In this document: positions 8,019 to 15,614 of the stretch, piece after piece
Layout of the letters: the number at the start of each line of letters is the position of its first letter
Numbering within the stretch: the first letter of the stretch is position 1
Program-made: the position numbers and the translations under genes
From: Clostridiales bacterium
GTDB lineage: Bacteria; Bacillota; Clostridia; Oscillospirales; Oscillospiraceae
Direction: 5' to 3'
Length of the DNA: 44,400 nt
Assembly: GCA_014799475.1 (NCBI GenBank)
Contig: JAAVHX010000046.1
Span: 1 to 44,400, forward strand
Notes under the pieces: generated by a model
Told to the model about the DNA's origin: nothing
Database searches by the model: none
Seen by the model: the letters and a program-made list of their open reading frames with translations, nothing else

Positions 8019-8915
8019 ATGCCAAAGCGAGAAAAGAGGAAGCCTGTCGGCCACGAGTGGCGGCATATAGAAAACAAAAAATTGGTCTATACCATCTACT
8101 TTGTGCTGCGGCTGTCGGTGGTAGGCATGCTGGTCGCCCAGTTCTTCAACCGGAACTATGAGAATGTCTCGCTGTGCGTGCTCACCCTGGTGCTGTTCAT
8201 GCTGCCCTCCGCCTTTGAGCGGCGGCTGCACATCGATCTGCCGGACACGCTGGAGATCATCATCCTTCTGTTCATCTATGCCGCCGAAATTCTGGGCGAG
8301 ATCCGGGACTACTACATTGAGTTCCCCTTCTGGGACACCATGCTCCACACCATGAACGGCTTCCTCTGCGCCGCCATCGGCTTCGCCCTGGTGGACATCC
8401 TCAACCGGGAGGAAAAGGTGTCCCTCCACCTGTCCCCCTTCTTTATGGCGGTGGTGGCCTTCTGCTTCTCTATGACCATCGGTGTGCTGTGGGAGTTCTT
8501 TGAGTTCTCCATGGACCAGTTCCTGCTGTTCGATATGCAGAAGGACACCATTGTCAACACCATCTCCACCGTCAACCTGGATCCCAGCCACGGCACCAAC
8601 GCCGTGGTGGTCAAGGGCATTCAGGACATCATCCTGGTTCTGGAGGATGGCACCCAGCAGTCGCTGGGCCTGGGCGGCTACCTGGACGTGGGCATCATCG
8701 ACACCATGAAGGATCTGTTTGTCAACTTCATCGGCGCGGTGGTGTTCTCCACCATCGGCTACTTCTACGTGCAGGGCCGGGGCAAGGGGAATTTTGTCAC
8801 CCGGTTCATCCCCCGCCTCCAGCGCAGACCCGCCGCTCAGGTGGAAGCGGCTCAGGAAAAGCCTGCTTCGGACAGCTGCGAGCAGGCCGCGCCCTCAGGC
8901 GAAAAGCCTGAATAA
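8019..8915 (+). CDS. YjdF/DUF2238-like integral membrane protein
   Basis: 298 residues with about six predicted membrane helices, including YTIYFVLRLSVVGMLVAQFF, LEIIILLFIYAAEILG and FFMAVVAFCFSMTIGVLWEF. The central signature FWDTMLHTMNGFLCAAIGFA with conserved Asp/His resembles DUF2238 (YjdF). A soluble loop of about 60 residues (TVNLDPSHGTN to GTQQSLGLGG) is inserted before the last helix, and the tail is rich in Ala, Gln, Glu and Pro. Function unknown. The AAAGGAG site sits nine bases before ATG. Confidence 0.8.
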   Translation: MPKREKRKPVGHEWRHIENKKLVYTIYFVLRLSVVGMLVAQFFNRNYENVSLCVLTLVLFMLPSAFERRLHIDLPDTLEIIILLFIYAAEILGEIRDYYIEFPFWDTMLHTMNGFLCAAIGFALVDILNREEKVSLHLSPFFMAVVAFCFSMTIGVLWEFFEFSMDQFLLFDMQKDTIVNTISTVNLDPSHGTNAVVVKGIQDIILVLEDGTQQSLGLGGYLDVGIIDTMKDLFVNFIGAVVFSTIGYFYVQGRGKGNFVTRFIPRLQRRPAAQVEAAQEKPASDSCEQAAPSGEKPE

Positions 8916-8981
8916 TGCCCGCCGCCTTCGGGCATACTCCTCTTGGTATTCGAAACATCAGGATACAAGGAGGAAACGACC

Positions 8982-9167
8982 ATGTTTGACCAGACCAATC
9001 CCAGCATCAAGTGCACTGTGAACAGCTGCGCCCACCACAAGGACCAGCGCTGCACCCTGAACGAGATCCAGGTGGGCCACTGCCAGAACAGCGTGTGCAA
9101 CTGCCAGGAGACCGAGTGCGCGTCCTTCAAGCTGGGCGACCACGGCACCAGCTGCGGCTGTAACTAA
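8982..9167 (+). CDS. DUF1540 cysteine-rich small protein
   Basis: 61 residues with the DUF1540 pattern of paired cysteines (IKCTVNSCAHH, RCTLNEIQVG, CQNSVCNCQETECASF), probably a metal-binding knuckle. Start at ATG 8982 behind AAGGAGG. Such proteins are widespread in spore-forming Clostridia; no biochemical role is established to my knowledge. A GC-rich hairpin follows. Confidence 0.85.
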   Translation: MFDQTNPSIKCTVNSCAHHKDQRCTLNEIQVGHCQNSVCNCQETECASFKLGDHGTSCGCN

Positions 9168-9180
9168 ACAACGAGCTGAG

Positions 9181-9214
9181 AAGCGGGAAGGGCCTTTGCC
9201 CTTCCCGCTTCTTG
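9181..9214 (+). terminator. Hairpin terminator after the DUF1540 gene
   Basis: A 12-bp stem (9181-9192 with 9199-9210) is followed by only a weak T-run (CTT). Confidence 0.6.
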
Positions 9215-9295
9215 ACAAAACGGCATAAATCAAGGCGCAAAAGACCCCTTTCTTCGTCTGGGTTGCGAAATTTGCGAACTGGCGGGCATTTTACA

Positions 9296-9324
9296 TTGAC
9301 AAACCCTCCTAAAAGCATTATGAT
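9296..9324 (+). promoter_or_regulatory. Strong sigma-A promoter for ilvB-ilvN
   Basis: TTGACA (9296-9301), 17 bases, TATGAT (9319-9324). It leaves a leader of about 100 bases before ilvB. Confidence 0.8.
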
Positions 9325-9330
9325 AACCTC

Positions 9331-9432
9331 AATACGCACAAATATGTGGTTTCAAATGTACCGCGAAGCACGGTTTCGTCCTGTGTTGGGCGCGGCTGTG
9401 CTTTTTTGTGGTTTTAAGGAGGTCATCCCAAT
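9331..9432 (+). promoter_or_regulatory. ilvB leader with possible attenuator
   Basis: AAGCAC (9366-9371) can pair with GTGCTT (9398-9403), which runs into a T-run, giving a small terminator-like hairpin. CCGCG (9361-9365) can instead pair with CGCGG (9391-9395). The two pairings cross, so they exclude each other in one nested fold. A 31-codon ORF (ATG 9342, stop overlapping the ilvB start region) crosses both, but it has no ribosome-binding site and no run of Ile/Leu/Val codons. Attenuation is only a possibility. Confidence 0.35.
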
Positions 9433-11142
9433 ATGTTGATGAGAGGATCCCAGATCGTGATGGAGTGCCTGCTGGAGCAGGGCGTGGACACGGTGTTCGG
9501 CTATCCCGGCGGCACAATTTTGAACATCTACGACGAGTTTGAGCTCCACGGCTACAACCAGAAGATCCACCATTACCTCACCGCCCATGAGCAAGGCGCG
9601 TCCCACGCCGCCGACGGCTATGCCCGATCCACCGGCAAGGTGGGCGTGTGCTTCGCCACCTCCGGCCCCGGCGCCACCAACCTAGTCACCGGCATCGCCA
9701 CCGCCTACTACGACTCCTCCCCCGTGGTGTTCATCACCTGCAACGTCAGCGAGAACCTCATCGGCAAGGACTCCTTCCAGGAGGTGGACATCACCGGCAT
9801 CACCATGCCCATCACCAAGTGCAATTTCCTGGTGAAGGACGTGAACGAGCTGGCCGATGTGATCCGGGAGGCCTTTGCCATCGCCCGCTCCGGCCGCCCC
9901 GGCCCGGTGCTGGTGGACATCGCCAAGAACGTCACCGCCATCGAGGGCGAGTACGAATACCTCCCCGTGTCCGAACACCCCAACCACGGGCGGCTGGCCA
10001 CCCTGCTGCGCCGCTCCAACCGGGATCTGAAAAACCCCGAACCCAACCGGGAGGACATCGACAAGCTGCTGGATCTGATCTCCCAGTCCCAGCGGCCCAT
10101 GGTGTTGGTGGGGGGCGGCGTGATCCGCTCCAAGGGCGCGGTGCCCGAGTTCCGCAAGTTCATCGAGACGCTGGACGCCCCTGTGGGCTCCACCATCATG
10201 GGCGGCGGGGCCTGCCCGGGCAATCATCCCCTGTTCACCGGCATGGTGGGTATGCACGGCTCCCACGCCTCTAACATGGCCACCGCCGAGTGCGACCTGC
10301 TCATCGCCATCGGCTGCCGCTTCTCCGACCGAGTGGCCACCGATCCCCCCTCCTTTGCCAAAAACGCTAAGATCGTCCACATCGACATCGACCGGGCGGA
10401 GATCGACAAGAACGTCCAAACCTACCACCACATCATCGGCGACGCCCGCCGGGTGCTGGAGCTTCTGAACGCCAAGCTGGAGCCCCACGACTACACCGCC
10501 TGGAAGGCCCAGGTGTTTGCCCGGAAGGAACTGCCGCTGAAAAAGGACAACATCCTCCACGCCCACGAGATTTTGGAGACGATTTCCGACCTGACCGGCG
10601 GCGACGCCATCATCGCCACCGACGTGGGCCAGCACCAGATGTGGTCCTGCCAGTACTACCACTTCTCCCGGCCCGGCCAGCTCTTGACCAGCGGCGGCTT
10701 CGGCACCATGGGCTTCGGCCTGGGGGCCGCCATGGGAGCGAAAGTCGGCAATCCCGATAAAGTGGTTGTCCACTGCACCGGGGACGGCTGCTTCCGCATG
10801 AACTGCCACGAGCTGGCCACGGTGGAGCACTACAACATCCCCGTCATCACCGTCATCTTCGACAACCGAACCCTGGGCATGGTGCGCCAGTGGCAGAACC
10901 TGATCTACGGCAAGCGGTTCTCCCAGACCACCCTGGACCGGGGCCCGGACTTCGTCAAGCTGGCGGAGGCGTACGGCCTGAAGGGGTTCAGGGCCCGAAA
11001 CCAGGCGGAGTTCGAGGAAGCCTTCCAGCAGGCCCTGGAGGCGGGCTGCGGCTGCGTCATCGACTGCGCCATCGACATCGACGCCATGGTCCACCCCATG
11101 GTGGGCGGCGGCACCCCTGTCACCGATTTCCTGCTGCATTAA
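9433..11142 (+). CDS. ilvB: Acetolactate synthase, large (catalytic) subunit
   Basis: 569 residues, full length. The ThDP-dependent enzyme condenses two pyruvates, or pyruvate and 2-oxobutyrate, as the first common step of Val/Leu/Ile synthesis. Visible are the substrate-domain YPGGTILNIYDE, the catalytic-glutamate segment AHEQGASHAADGYAR, the central FAD-region GGGVI and GMHGSHASN, and the ThDP/Mg motif CTGDGCFRMN. Start at ATG 9433, ten bases after AAGGAGG; ATG 9439 is an alternative. The regulatory subunit follows 15 bases after the stop. Confidence 0.96.
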   Translation: MLMRGSQIVMECLLEQGVDTVFGYPGGTILNIYDEFELHGYNQKIHHYLTAHEQGASHAADGYARSTGKVGVCFATSGPGATNLVTGIATAYYDSSPVVFITCNVSENLIGKDSFQEVDITGITMPITKCNFLVKDVNELADVIREAFAIARSGRPGPVLVDIAKNVTAIEGEYEYLPVSEHPNHGRLATLLRRSNRDLKNPEPNREDIDKLLDLISQSQRPMVLVGGGVIRSKGAVPEFRKFIETLDAPVGSTIMGGGACPGNHPLFTGMVGMHGSHASNMATAECDLLIAIGCRFSDRVATDPPSFAKNAKIVHIDIDRAEIDKNVQTYHHIIGDARRVLELLNAKLEPHDYTAWKAQVFARKELPLKKDNILHAHEILETISDLTGGDAIIATDVGQHQMWSCQYYHFSRPGQLLTSGGFGTMGFGLGAAMGAKVGNPDKVVVHCTGDGCFRMNCHELATVEHYNIPVITVIFDNRTLGMVRQWQNLIYGKRFSQTTLDRGPDFVKLAEAYGLKGFRARNQAEFEEAFQQALEAGCGCVIDCAIDIDAMVHPMVGGGTPVTDFLLH

Positions 11143-11157
11143 GGAGGGAGGAAAGCC

Positions 11158-11718
11158 ATGAATACCACCATCAAACGCCATACCCTGTCCGTCCTGGTGG
11201 AGAACACCGCCGGCGTGCTCAGCCAGGTGTCCCGGCTGTTCTCCCGGAAGGGATATAACATCGAATCCCTGGCGGTGGGCACCACCGACGACCCGGCGGT
11301 GTCCCGCATCACCATCGAGCTGCTGTGCGGGGAGCAGCAGGTGGGCCAGATCATCAACCAGCTGCGCAAGCAGTTTTCCGTGTACTCCGTCCGTCTGCTG
11401 CCGCCGGAGGAGTCCATCCGCCGGGAGCTGGTGCTCATCAAGGTGAAGGCGGAGAGCCGGGAGGTGCGCAACGAGGTCATTCAGATCGCCAACATCTTCC
11501 GGGCGTCCATCATCGACGTATCCACCCAGAGCCTGACCCTGGCCATCATCGGCCAGGAGTCCAAGGACGACGCGCTGGAAAAGCTGCTGGCCGAGTTTGG
11601 CATCCTGGAGCTGGTGCGCACCGGCATGGTGGCGCTGGAGCGGGGCGAGGCCACCATCCGCAACAACGCCAGCAATAAGGTGCGGGATGAGTTTGACCTG
11701 GGCAAGAACATTCTTTAA
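11158..11718 (+). CDS. ilvN: Acetolactate synthase, small (regulatory) subunit
   Basis: 186 residues, slightly longer than the common 160-175. An N-terminal ACT domain (LSVLVENTAGVLSQVSRLFS, then GYNIESLAVG) binds valine for feedback inhibition in the family. The C-terminal half (AESREVRNEVIQIANIFRA) activates the large subunit. The gene ends in codons for LGKNIL; a second copy of those six codons and the stop lies 70 bases downstream, differing only at synonymous positions. Confidence 0.94.
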   Translation: MNTTIKRHTLSVLVENTAGVLSQVSRLFSRKGYNIESLAVGTTDDPAVSRITIELLCGEQQVGQIINQLRKQFSVYSVRLLPPEESIRRELVLIKVKAESREVRNEVIQIANIFRASIIDVSTQSLTLAIIGQESKDDALEKLLAEFGILELVRTGMVALERGEATIRNNASNKVRDEFDLGKNIL

Positions 11719-11889
11719 ATTCAGCGCCCCATCTCACGAAGCGCAGCGGGGTCAGGAGGATCCCAGCTTGGGCAAGAATATCCTGTAATTGTATCACAGT
11801 TATCATTCTTTTCTTTGACACTGTGCTATGATATTTGGAAAGCAAATCCATTGGCTTAATTTATATATTTTTATGAGGAGTGTTTTACC

Positions 11890-12912
11890 ATGGCAAAAAT
11901 GTACTACGAGAAGGACTGCGACCTGAGCTACCTGAAGGGCAAGAAGATCGCCATCATCGGCTACGGCTCCCAGGGCCACGCCCACGCGCTGAACCTGAAG
12001 GATTCCGGCTGCGACGTGTGCGTCGGCCTGCGCGAAGGCTCCAAGAACTGGGCCAACGCCGAGAAGGCCGGGCTCCAGGTCAAGACCGTGGAGGACGCCG
12101 CCAAGTGGGGCGACATCGTGATGATGCTCATCAACGATGAGGTCCAGGCCGACGTCTACAAGAACAGCATCGCTCCCTATTTGACCGAGGGCAAGGCCCT
12201 GGCGTTTGCTCACGGCTTCAACATCCGCTATCAGCAGATCGTCCCTCCCGCTGGCGTCGATGTGTTCATGGCCGCCCCCAAGGGTCCCGGCCACACTGTG
12301 CGTTCTACCTACGTGGCCGGTAAGGGCGTGCCCTGCCTGGTCGCGGTTGAGCAGGATGCCACCGGCCACGCCTACCAGATCGCCCTGGCCTACATCGCGG
12401 GCATCGGCGGCGCCCGTGCAGGCGTGATGGAGACCACCTTCCAGGATGAGACCGAGACCGACCTGTTCGGCGAGCAGGTAGTGCTGTGCGGCGGCCTGGT
12501 GGAGTTGATGCGCTGCGGCTTTGAGACTCTGGTGGAGGCCGGTTACGAGCCTGAGAACGCCTACTTCGAGTGCATCCACGAGGTAAAGCTCATTGTGGAC
12601 CTCATCAACAAGGGCGGCGTGGCTGCCATGAACTACTCCATCTCGGACACCGCAGAGTTTGGTGAGTATGTCTCCGGGTCCCGCATTCTCCCCTATGAGG
12701 AGACCAAAGCCCGGATGAAGGCCGTCCTCTCCGACATCCAGGACGGCACCTTCGCCGGCCGCTGGATCGCCGAGAACAAGAGCATGGGCCGCACCTTCTT
12801 CAATTCCAAGCGCCAGCAGCTCAAGAAGCACCAGATGGAGATCGTGGGCGGCGAGCTGCGCAAAAACATGATCTGGGGCGGGGACTCCGACCTGGATACC
12901 GCGTCCAACTAA
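11890..12912 (+). CDS. ilvC: Ketol-acid reductoisomerase (NADP+), class I
   Basis: 340 residues, the class I length. An N-terminal Rossmann domain has [17 protein letters not shown]. The knotted C-terminal domain holds the Mg-binding [12 protein letters not shown] and [13 protein letters not shown] acidic residues. It isomerises and reduces acetolactate or acetohydroxybutyrate, the step after ilvBN. It has its own 170-base upstream gap and a GAGGAG ribosome-binding site, so it is probably transcribed separately from ilvBN. A TATGAT box at 11827-11832 is visible but lacks a convincing -35. Confidence 0.96.
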   Translation: MAKMYYEKDCDLSYLKGKKIAIIGYGSQGHAHALNLKDSGCDVCVGLREGSKNWANAEKAGLQVKTVEDAAKWGDIVMMLINDEVQADVYKNSIAPYLTEGKALAFAHGFNIRYQQIVPPAGVDVFMAAPKGPGHTVRSTYVAGKGVPCLVAVEQDATGHAYQIALAYIAGIGGARAGVMETTFQDETETDLFGEQVVLCGGLVELMRCGFETLVEAGYEPENAYFECIHEVKLIVDLINKGGVAAMNYSISDTAEFGEYVSGSRILPYEETKARMKAVLSDIQDGTFAGRWIAENKSMGRTFFNSKRQQLKKHQMEIVGGELRKNMIWGGDSDLDTASN

Positions 12913-12925
12913 AAACGGATATGAA

Positions 12926-12957
12926 GAAGCCCCCGGCGTAAGCCGGGGGCTTCTCTT
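12926..12957. terminator. Intrinsic terminator between ilvC and the convergent HTH gene
   Basis: A 12-bp GC-rich stem (12926-12937 with 12942-12953, loop GTAA) is followed by TCTTA. It directly abuts the stop codon of the minus-strand gene. Confidence 0.85.
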
Positions 12958-13162
12958 ACTTGTCATTTGGAATATAGATCAGCACATCTTCTACCCTGCA
13001 ATCCAAGATTCTGCAAATATCATCCAGCGTAGCGGTGGAAATATTGCGGTTATGCTTCAAGGAATCCAGTGTCCCCCTGCTGAAATTATATTCTTTTACC
13101 AACACATATGTGGTGATATTTTTTCTGCGCATGGTCTCCCACAGCGGCTCATAAGAAATCAC
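12956..13162 (-). CDS. XRE-type helix-turn-helix regulator (small)
   Basis: 68 residues, essentially one Cro/C1-type HTH domain: EPLWETMRRKNITTYVLVKE, FSRGTLDSLKHNRNISTATL, then ICRILDCRVEDVLIYIP. This is the short YozG-like class that regulates adjacent genes. Start chosen at GTG 13162 because an AAGGGGG site lies about nine bases upstream; the longer upstream frame has no site. It is divergent from the small gene at 13254, with the latter's promoter in the 90-base gap, so autoregulation and control of that gene are plausible. Confidence 0.85.
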   Translation of the reverse strand: MISYEPLWETMRRKNITTYVLVKEYNFSRGTLDSLKHNRNISTATLDDICRILDCRVEDVLIYIPNDK

Positions 13163-13208
13163 AAGAAGCACCCCCTTGCGATTTCTATTATATTTTGAGA
13201 AATATAGC

Positions 13209-13237
13209 TTGAATATTCCCGAAATACCGGGTATAAT
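13209..13237 (+). promoter_or_regulatory. Promoter of the small gene at 13254
   Basis: TTGAAT (13209-13214), 17 bases, TATAAT (13232-13237), lying in the gap shared with the divergent HTH regulator, a likely site for the latter to act. Confidence 0.65.
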
Positions 13238-13253
13238 ATGCAGGGGTGGAAAT

Positions 13254-13508
13254 ATGGAACAGACAATCACGGAAGAATTATTCGCCAACCTTATCGGTAA
13301 AAGTGTCTTGCAATATTGCAAAACACAACATATCCTGGACGAAACGGCCCAGCAAGTGGAGTCCGGGGCGCTGGCTGTCCTGGCACAAGTCAAGGAGGCC
13401 CTAAATGATGAAACGCTGGATGATCCCGAGTGCTTCCGGCGTATTGAAGCCATCGTTGAAGCATTCCACGGAAACGGCCTTAGCACATCCCGTCACGATT
13501 GGGGATAA
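13254..13508 (+). CDS. Small acidic protein of unknown function
   Basis: 84 residues with no membrane segment; mostly predicted helix, with one cysteine in SVLQYCKTQH and one in DDPECFRRIEAIVEAFHG. I do not recognise the family. Start at ATG 13254 behind a weak GGGGTGG site and 17 bases after the TATAAT box. It is divergently paired with the XRE regulator; such pairs can be toxin-antitoxin-like, but nothing in the sequence proves that. Confidence 0.65.
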   Translation: MEQTITEELFANLIGKSVLQYCKTQHILDETAQQVESGALAVLAQVKEALNDETLDDPECFRRIEAIVEAFHGNGLSTSRHDWG

Positions 13509-13514
13509 AACATC

Positions 13515-13542
13515 AGGGCGCTTTGTACTTGACAAAGCGCCC
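13515..13542. terminator. Inverted repeat overlapping the locus A left promoter
   Basis: AGGGCGCTTTG (13515-13525) and CAAAGCGCCCT (13532-13542) form an 11-bp stem just after the stop of the 13254 gene. The -35 box of the locus A promoter is inside it. On the minus strand a T-rich stretch follows, so it may also terminate the locus A minus-strand transcript. Confidence 0.55.
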
Positions 13543-13556
13543 TGGAGGTGTATAAT
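13529..13556 (+). promoter_or_regulatory. Locus A left promoter (plus strand)
   Basis: TTGACA (13529-13534), 16 bases, TATAAT (13551-13556), followed by GAAAAC. The same TAtAATGAAAAC block appears inverted at the right promoter of the cassette. Confidence 0.75.
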
Positions 13557-13562
13557 GAAAAC

Positions 13563-13663
13563 ATAAAGGCGCTGCCGGTAAGCGGTTAGCTCAACTTTGC
13601 GAAAGTTTCACAGTTTTATGGACAGGAAACCGTCACTTGGCAGAGTGGCGGTTTCTGCTTTTT
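13563..13663 (+). ncRNA. Locus A candidate antisense small RNA
   Basis: About 100 bases from the expected start of the left promoter to a strong intrinsic terminator (stem 13626-13638 with 13643-13655, loop GGCA, then TGCTTTTT). There is no good ORF on the plus strand. The 3' part is antisense to the last codons and stop of the 27-codon minus-strand ORF. The 5' segment GGCGCTGCCGGTAAGCGG is shared with locus B at 40971. Confidence 0.6.
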
Positions 13664-13773
13664 ACCTGAATTGTCACAGTCCATTGACGGATGTGAAATG
13701 TCAAAGTAATCGGCATATATACACCCCCTTTCGGGTAGTGTAGCTTCCCGCCTACCGTTATCACGACAGCGCC
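13568..13773. repeat. Locus A terminal inverted repeats
   Basis: GGCGCTG (13568-13574) is inverted at 13767-13773 (7/7), and CGGTAAGCGG (13576-13585) at 13748-13757 (9/10, the mismatch a G-U pair in RNA). In the minus-strand transcript these would pair the 5' and 3' ends with each other. Confidence 0.7.
13633..13716 (-). CDS. Locus A 27-residue peptide (candidate type I toxin-like ORF)
   Basis: The ORF starts MPITLTFHIRQW and ends VKSRNRHSAK. Its middle is a short beta-like stretch of alternating hydrophobic residues and its tail is basic. A strong AAAGGGGGTG site lies seven bases before ATG 13716, and a consensus promoter lies 64 bases upstream. The 3' third overlaps the plus-strand RNA in antisense. 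There is no membrane helix of normal length, so a membrane toxin is not assured. I do not recognise the family; function unknown. Confidence 0.55.
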   Translation of the reverse strand: MPITLTFHIRQWTVTIQVKSRNRHSAK

Positions 13774-13779
13774 GTTTTC

Positions 13780-13808
13780 ATAATAGCATCTGCGAGATAT
13801 TTTGTCAA
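13780..13808 (-). promoter_or_regulatory. Locus A right promoter (minus strand)
   Basis: Read on the minus strand: TTGACA (13808-13803), 17 bases, TATTAT (13785-13780), then GAAAAC and the inverted repeat. It drives the 27-codon ORF. Confidence 0.75.
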
Positions 13809-13815
13809 CAAACGC

Positions 13816-13865
13816 CGGGAGCGCATGGGAATCAAGGGATTTCCCATTGCGCTCCCGCTCTTTTT
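13816..13865 (+). terminator. Hairpin with T-run overlapping the ilvD promoter
   Basis: A 10-bp outer stem (13816-13825 with 13848-13857) and a 6-bp inner stem (13826-13831 with 13841-13846) are followed by CTCTTTTT. No plus-strand gene needs ending here, and the right arm contains the -35 box of ilvD. Confidence 0.6.
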
Positions 13866-13875
13866 ATGGTACAAT
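13847..13875 (+). promoter_or_regulatory. Promoter for ilvD
   Basis: TTGCGC (13847-13852), 17 bases, TACAAT (13870-13875), giving a leader of about 30 bases with a GAAGGAG site. Confidence 0.6.
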
Positions 13876-13911
13876 ACTTTAACCTATAAAATCGCGAAGG
13901 AGACTTGCGCT

Positions 13912-15573
13912 ATGCGTTCCGACCATGTAAAAAAAGGCGTCCCCACCGCCCCTAACCGCTCCCTGTTCTACGCCCTGGGCTACACCAAGGAGGAGCTGGA
14001 GCGGCCCCTCATCGGCGTGGTGTGTTCCTATAACGAGATCGTCCCCGGCCACATGAACCTGGACAAGATCGCCGAGGCGGTCAAGGCGGGTGTCCGGGCC
14101 GCGGGCGGCACCCCCATCGAGTTCCCCGCCATCGCCGTGTGCGACGGCATCGCCATGGGCCACGTGGGCATGAAATACTCCCTGGTCACCCGGGACCTCA
14201 TTGCCGACTCCACCGAGGCCATGGCCATGGCCCACCAGTTCGACGGGCTGGTGATGATCCCCAACTGCGACAAGAACGTCCCCGGCCTGCTCATGGCGGC
14301 GGCCCGGGTGAACATCCCCACCATTTTCTGCTCCGGCGGGCCCATGCTGGCGGGTAAGCTTAACGATGGCCGCCGCACCTGCCTGTCCCATATGTTCGAG
14401 GCCGTGGGCGGCTACTACGCAGGCAAGCTGGATGAGGCGGGCGTGGAGGAATACGAGAACTGCGCCTGCCCCACCTGCGGCTCCTGCTCTGGGATGTACA
14501 CCGCCAACTCCATGAACTGCCTCACCGAGGCCATCGGCATGGGTCTGAAGGGCAACGGCACCATCCCCGCCGTGTGGTCCGCCCGCCTGCGGCTGGCCAA
14601 GCACGCCGGTATGCAGATCATGGAGCTGGTGAAGCAGGACATCAAGCCCCGGGACATCATGACCGAAGCGGCCTTCCACAACGCCGAGACGGTAGACATG
14701 GCTTTGGGCTGCTCCACCAACACCATGCTCCACCTGCCCGCCATCGCCCACGAGTGCGGCATCGAGCTGGATCTGGATATGTCCAACGAGATCTCCTCCA
14801 AGACCCCCAACCTGTGCCACCTGGCCCCCGCCGGGGACACCTATATGGAGGATCTGGAGGGCGCGGGCGGCGTCCACGCCGTCATGATGGAGCTGAACAA
14901 AAAGGGCCTGCTGGACACCAGCGTCATGACCTGCACCGGCAAGACCCTGGGCGAGAACCTGGAGGGCGTGGTCAACCGCGACCACAACCTGATCCGGCCC
15001 ATCGAGAACCCCTACTCCGCCGACGGCGGCATCGCCGTCCTCAAGGGCAACCTGGCCCCCGAGGGCTGCGTGGTGAAGCGCTCCGCCGTGGCTCCCGAGA
15101 TGATGAAACATCAGGGCCCCGCCCGTGTGTTCAACTCCGAAGAGGAGGCCATCGAGGCCATCTACGCCGGCAAGATCGTGGCGGGCGACGTGGTGGTCAT
15201 CCGCTACGAGGGCCCCAAGGGCGGCCCCGGTATGCGGGAGATGCTCAACCCCACCTCCGCCATCGCGGGCATGGGGCTGGACAAGGACGTGGCCCTCATC
15301 ACCGACGGGCGGTTCTCCGGCGCCACCCGGGGCGCGTCCATCGGTCACGTCTGCCCCGAGGCCGCCCAGGGCGGCACCATCGCCTTCGTGGAGGAGGGCG
15401 ACCAGATTTCCATCGACATCCCCGCCTGCAAGATCGAGCTGCTGGTGGACGAGGCCACCCTGGCCACCCGTAAGGCCGCGTGGGTGTGTCCCGAGCCCAA
15501 GATCAAAACCGGCTACCTGGCCCGGTACGCCAAGCTTGTCACCTCCGCCGCCCGGGGCGCGGTGCTGGAGTGA
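13912..15573 (+). CDS. ilvD: Dihydroxy-acid dehydratase
   Basis: 553 residues, full length. It dehydrates dihydroxyisovalerate and dihydroxymethylvalerate to the 2-oxo acids, the step after IlvC. Cluster cysteines are visible in PNCDKNVPG and in [17 protein letters not shown]. Substrate/Mg motifs include [12 protein letters not shown] and [16 protein letters not shown]. Start at ATG 13912 behind GAAGGAG; the open frame upstream to 13825 contains the promoter. It is separated from ilvC by the HTH pair and locus A. Confidence 0.96.
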   Translation: MRSDHVKKGVPTAPNRSLFYALGYTKEELERPLIGVVCSYNEIVPGHMNLDKIAEAVKAGVRAAGGTPIEFPAIAVCDGIAMGHVGMKYSLVTRDLIADSTEAMAMAHQFDGLVMIPNCDKNVPGLLMAAARVNIPTIFCSGGPMLAGKLNDGRRTCLSHMFEAVGGYYAGKLDEAGVEEYENCACPTCGSCSGMYTANSMNCLTEAIGMGLKGNGTIPAVWSARLRLAKHAGMQIMELVKQDIKPRDIMTEAAFHNAETVDMALGCSTNTMLHLPAIAHECGIELDLDMSNEISSKTPNLCHLAPAGDTYMEDLEGAGGVHAVMMELNKKGLLDTSVMTCTGKTLGENLEGVVNRDHNLIRPIENPYSADGGIAVLKGNLAPEGCVVKRSAVAPEMMKHQGPARVFNSEEEAIEAIYAGKIVAGDVVVIRYEGPKGGPGMREMLNPTSAIAGMGLDKDVALITDGRFSGATRGASIGHVCPEAAQGGTIAFVEEGDQISIDIPACKIELLVDEATLATRKAAWVCPEPKIKTGYLARYAKLVTSAARGAVLE

Positions 15574-15614
15574 TCCCCTTCTCCAATCTGTGACGCAAGG
15601 TGGGATTTCGCAAC

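Noticed and set aside
8918-8937. Small hairpin ATGCCCG...CGGGCAT after the YjdF-like gene
   Set aside because: A 7-bp stem without a T-run and very close to the next gene; not convincing as a terminator.
9682-11181. 499-codon minus-strand open frame across ilvB-ilvN
   Set aside because: It is the antisense shadow of ilvB in GC-rich DNA: low-complexity His/Gly/Val/Leu composition, no ribosome-binding site, no family features. The same holds for the long frames opposite dxs, ilvD, recN, tyrS, queA, asd and glf.
11814-11832. TTGACA close to TATGAT upstream of ilvC
   Set aside because: The boxes are only 7 bases apart, so they cannot form one promoter; the TATGAT alone may still be a -10 element.
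13879-15348. 489-codon minus-strand open frame across ilvD
   Set aside because: Antisense shadow with Gly/His/Val-rich translation; ilvD is unmistakable on the other strand.
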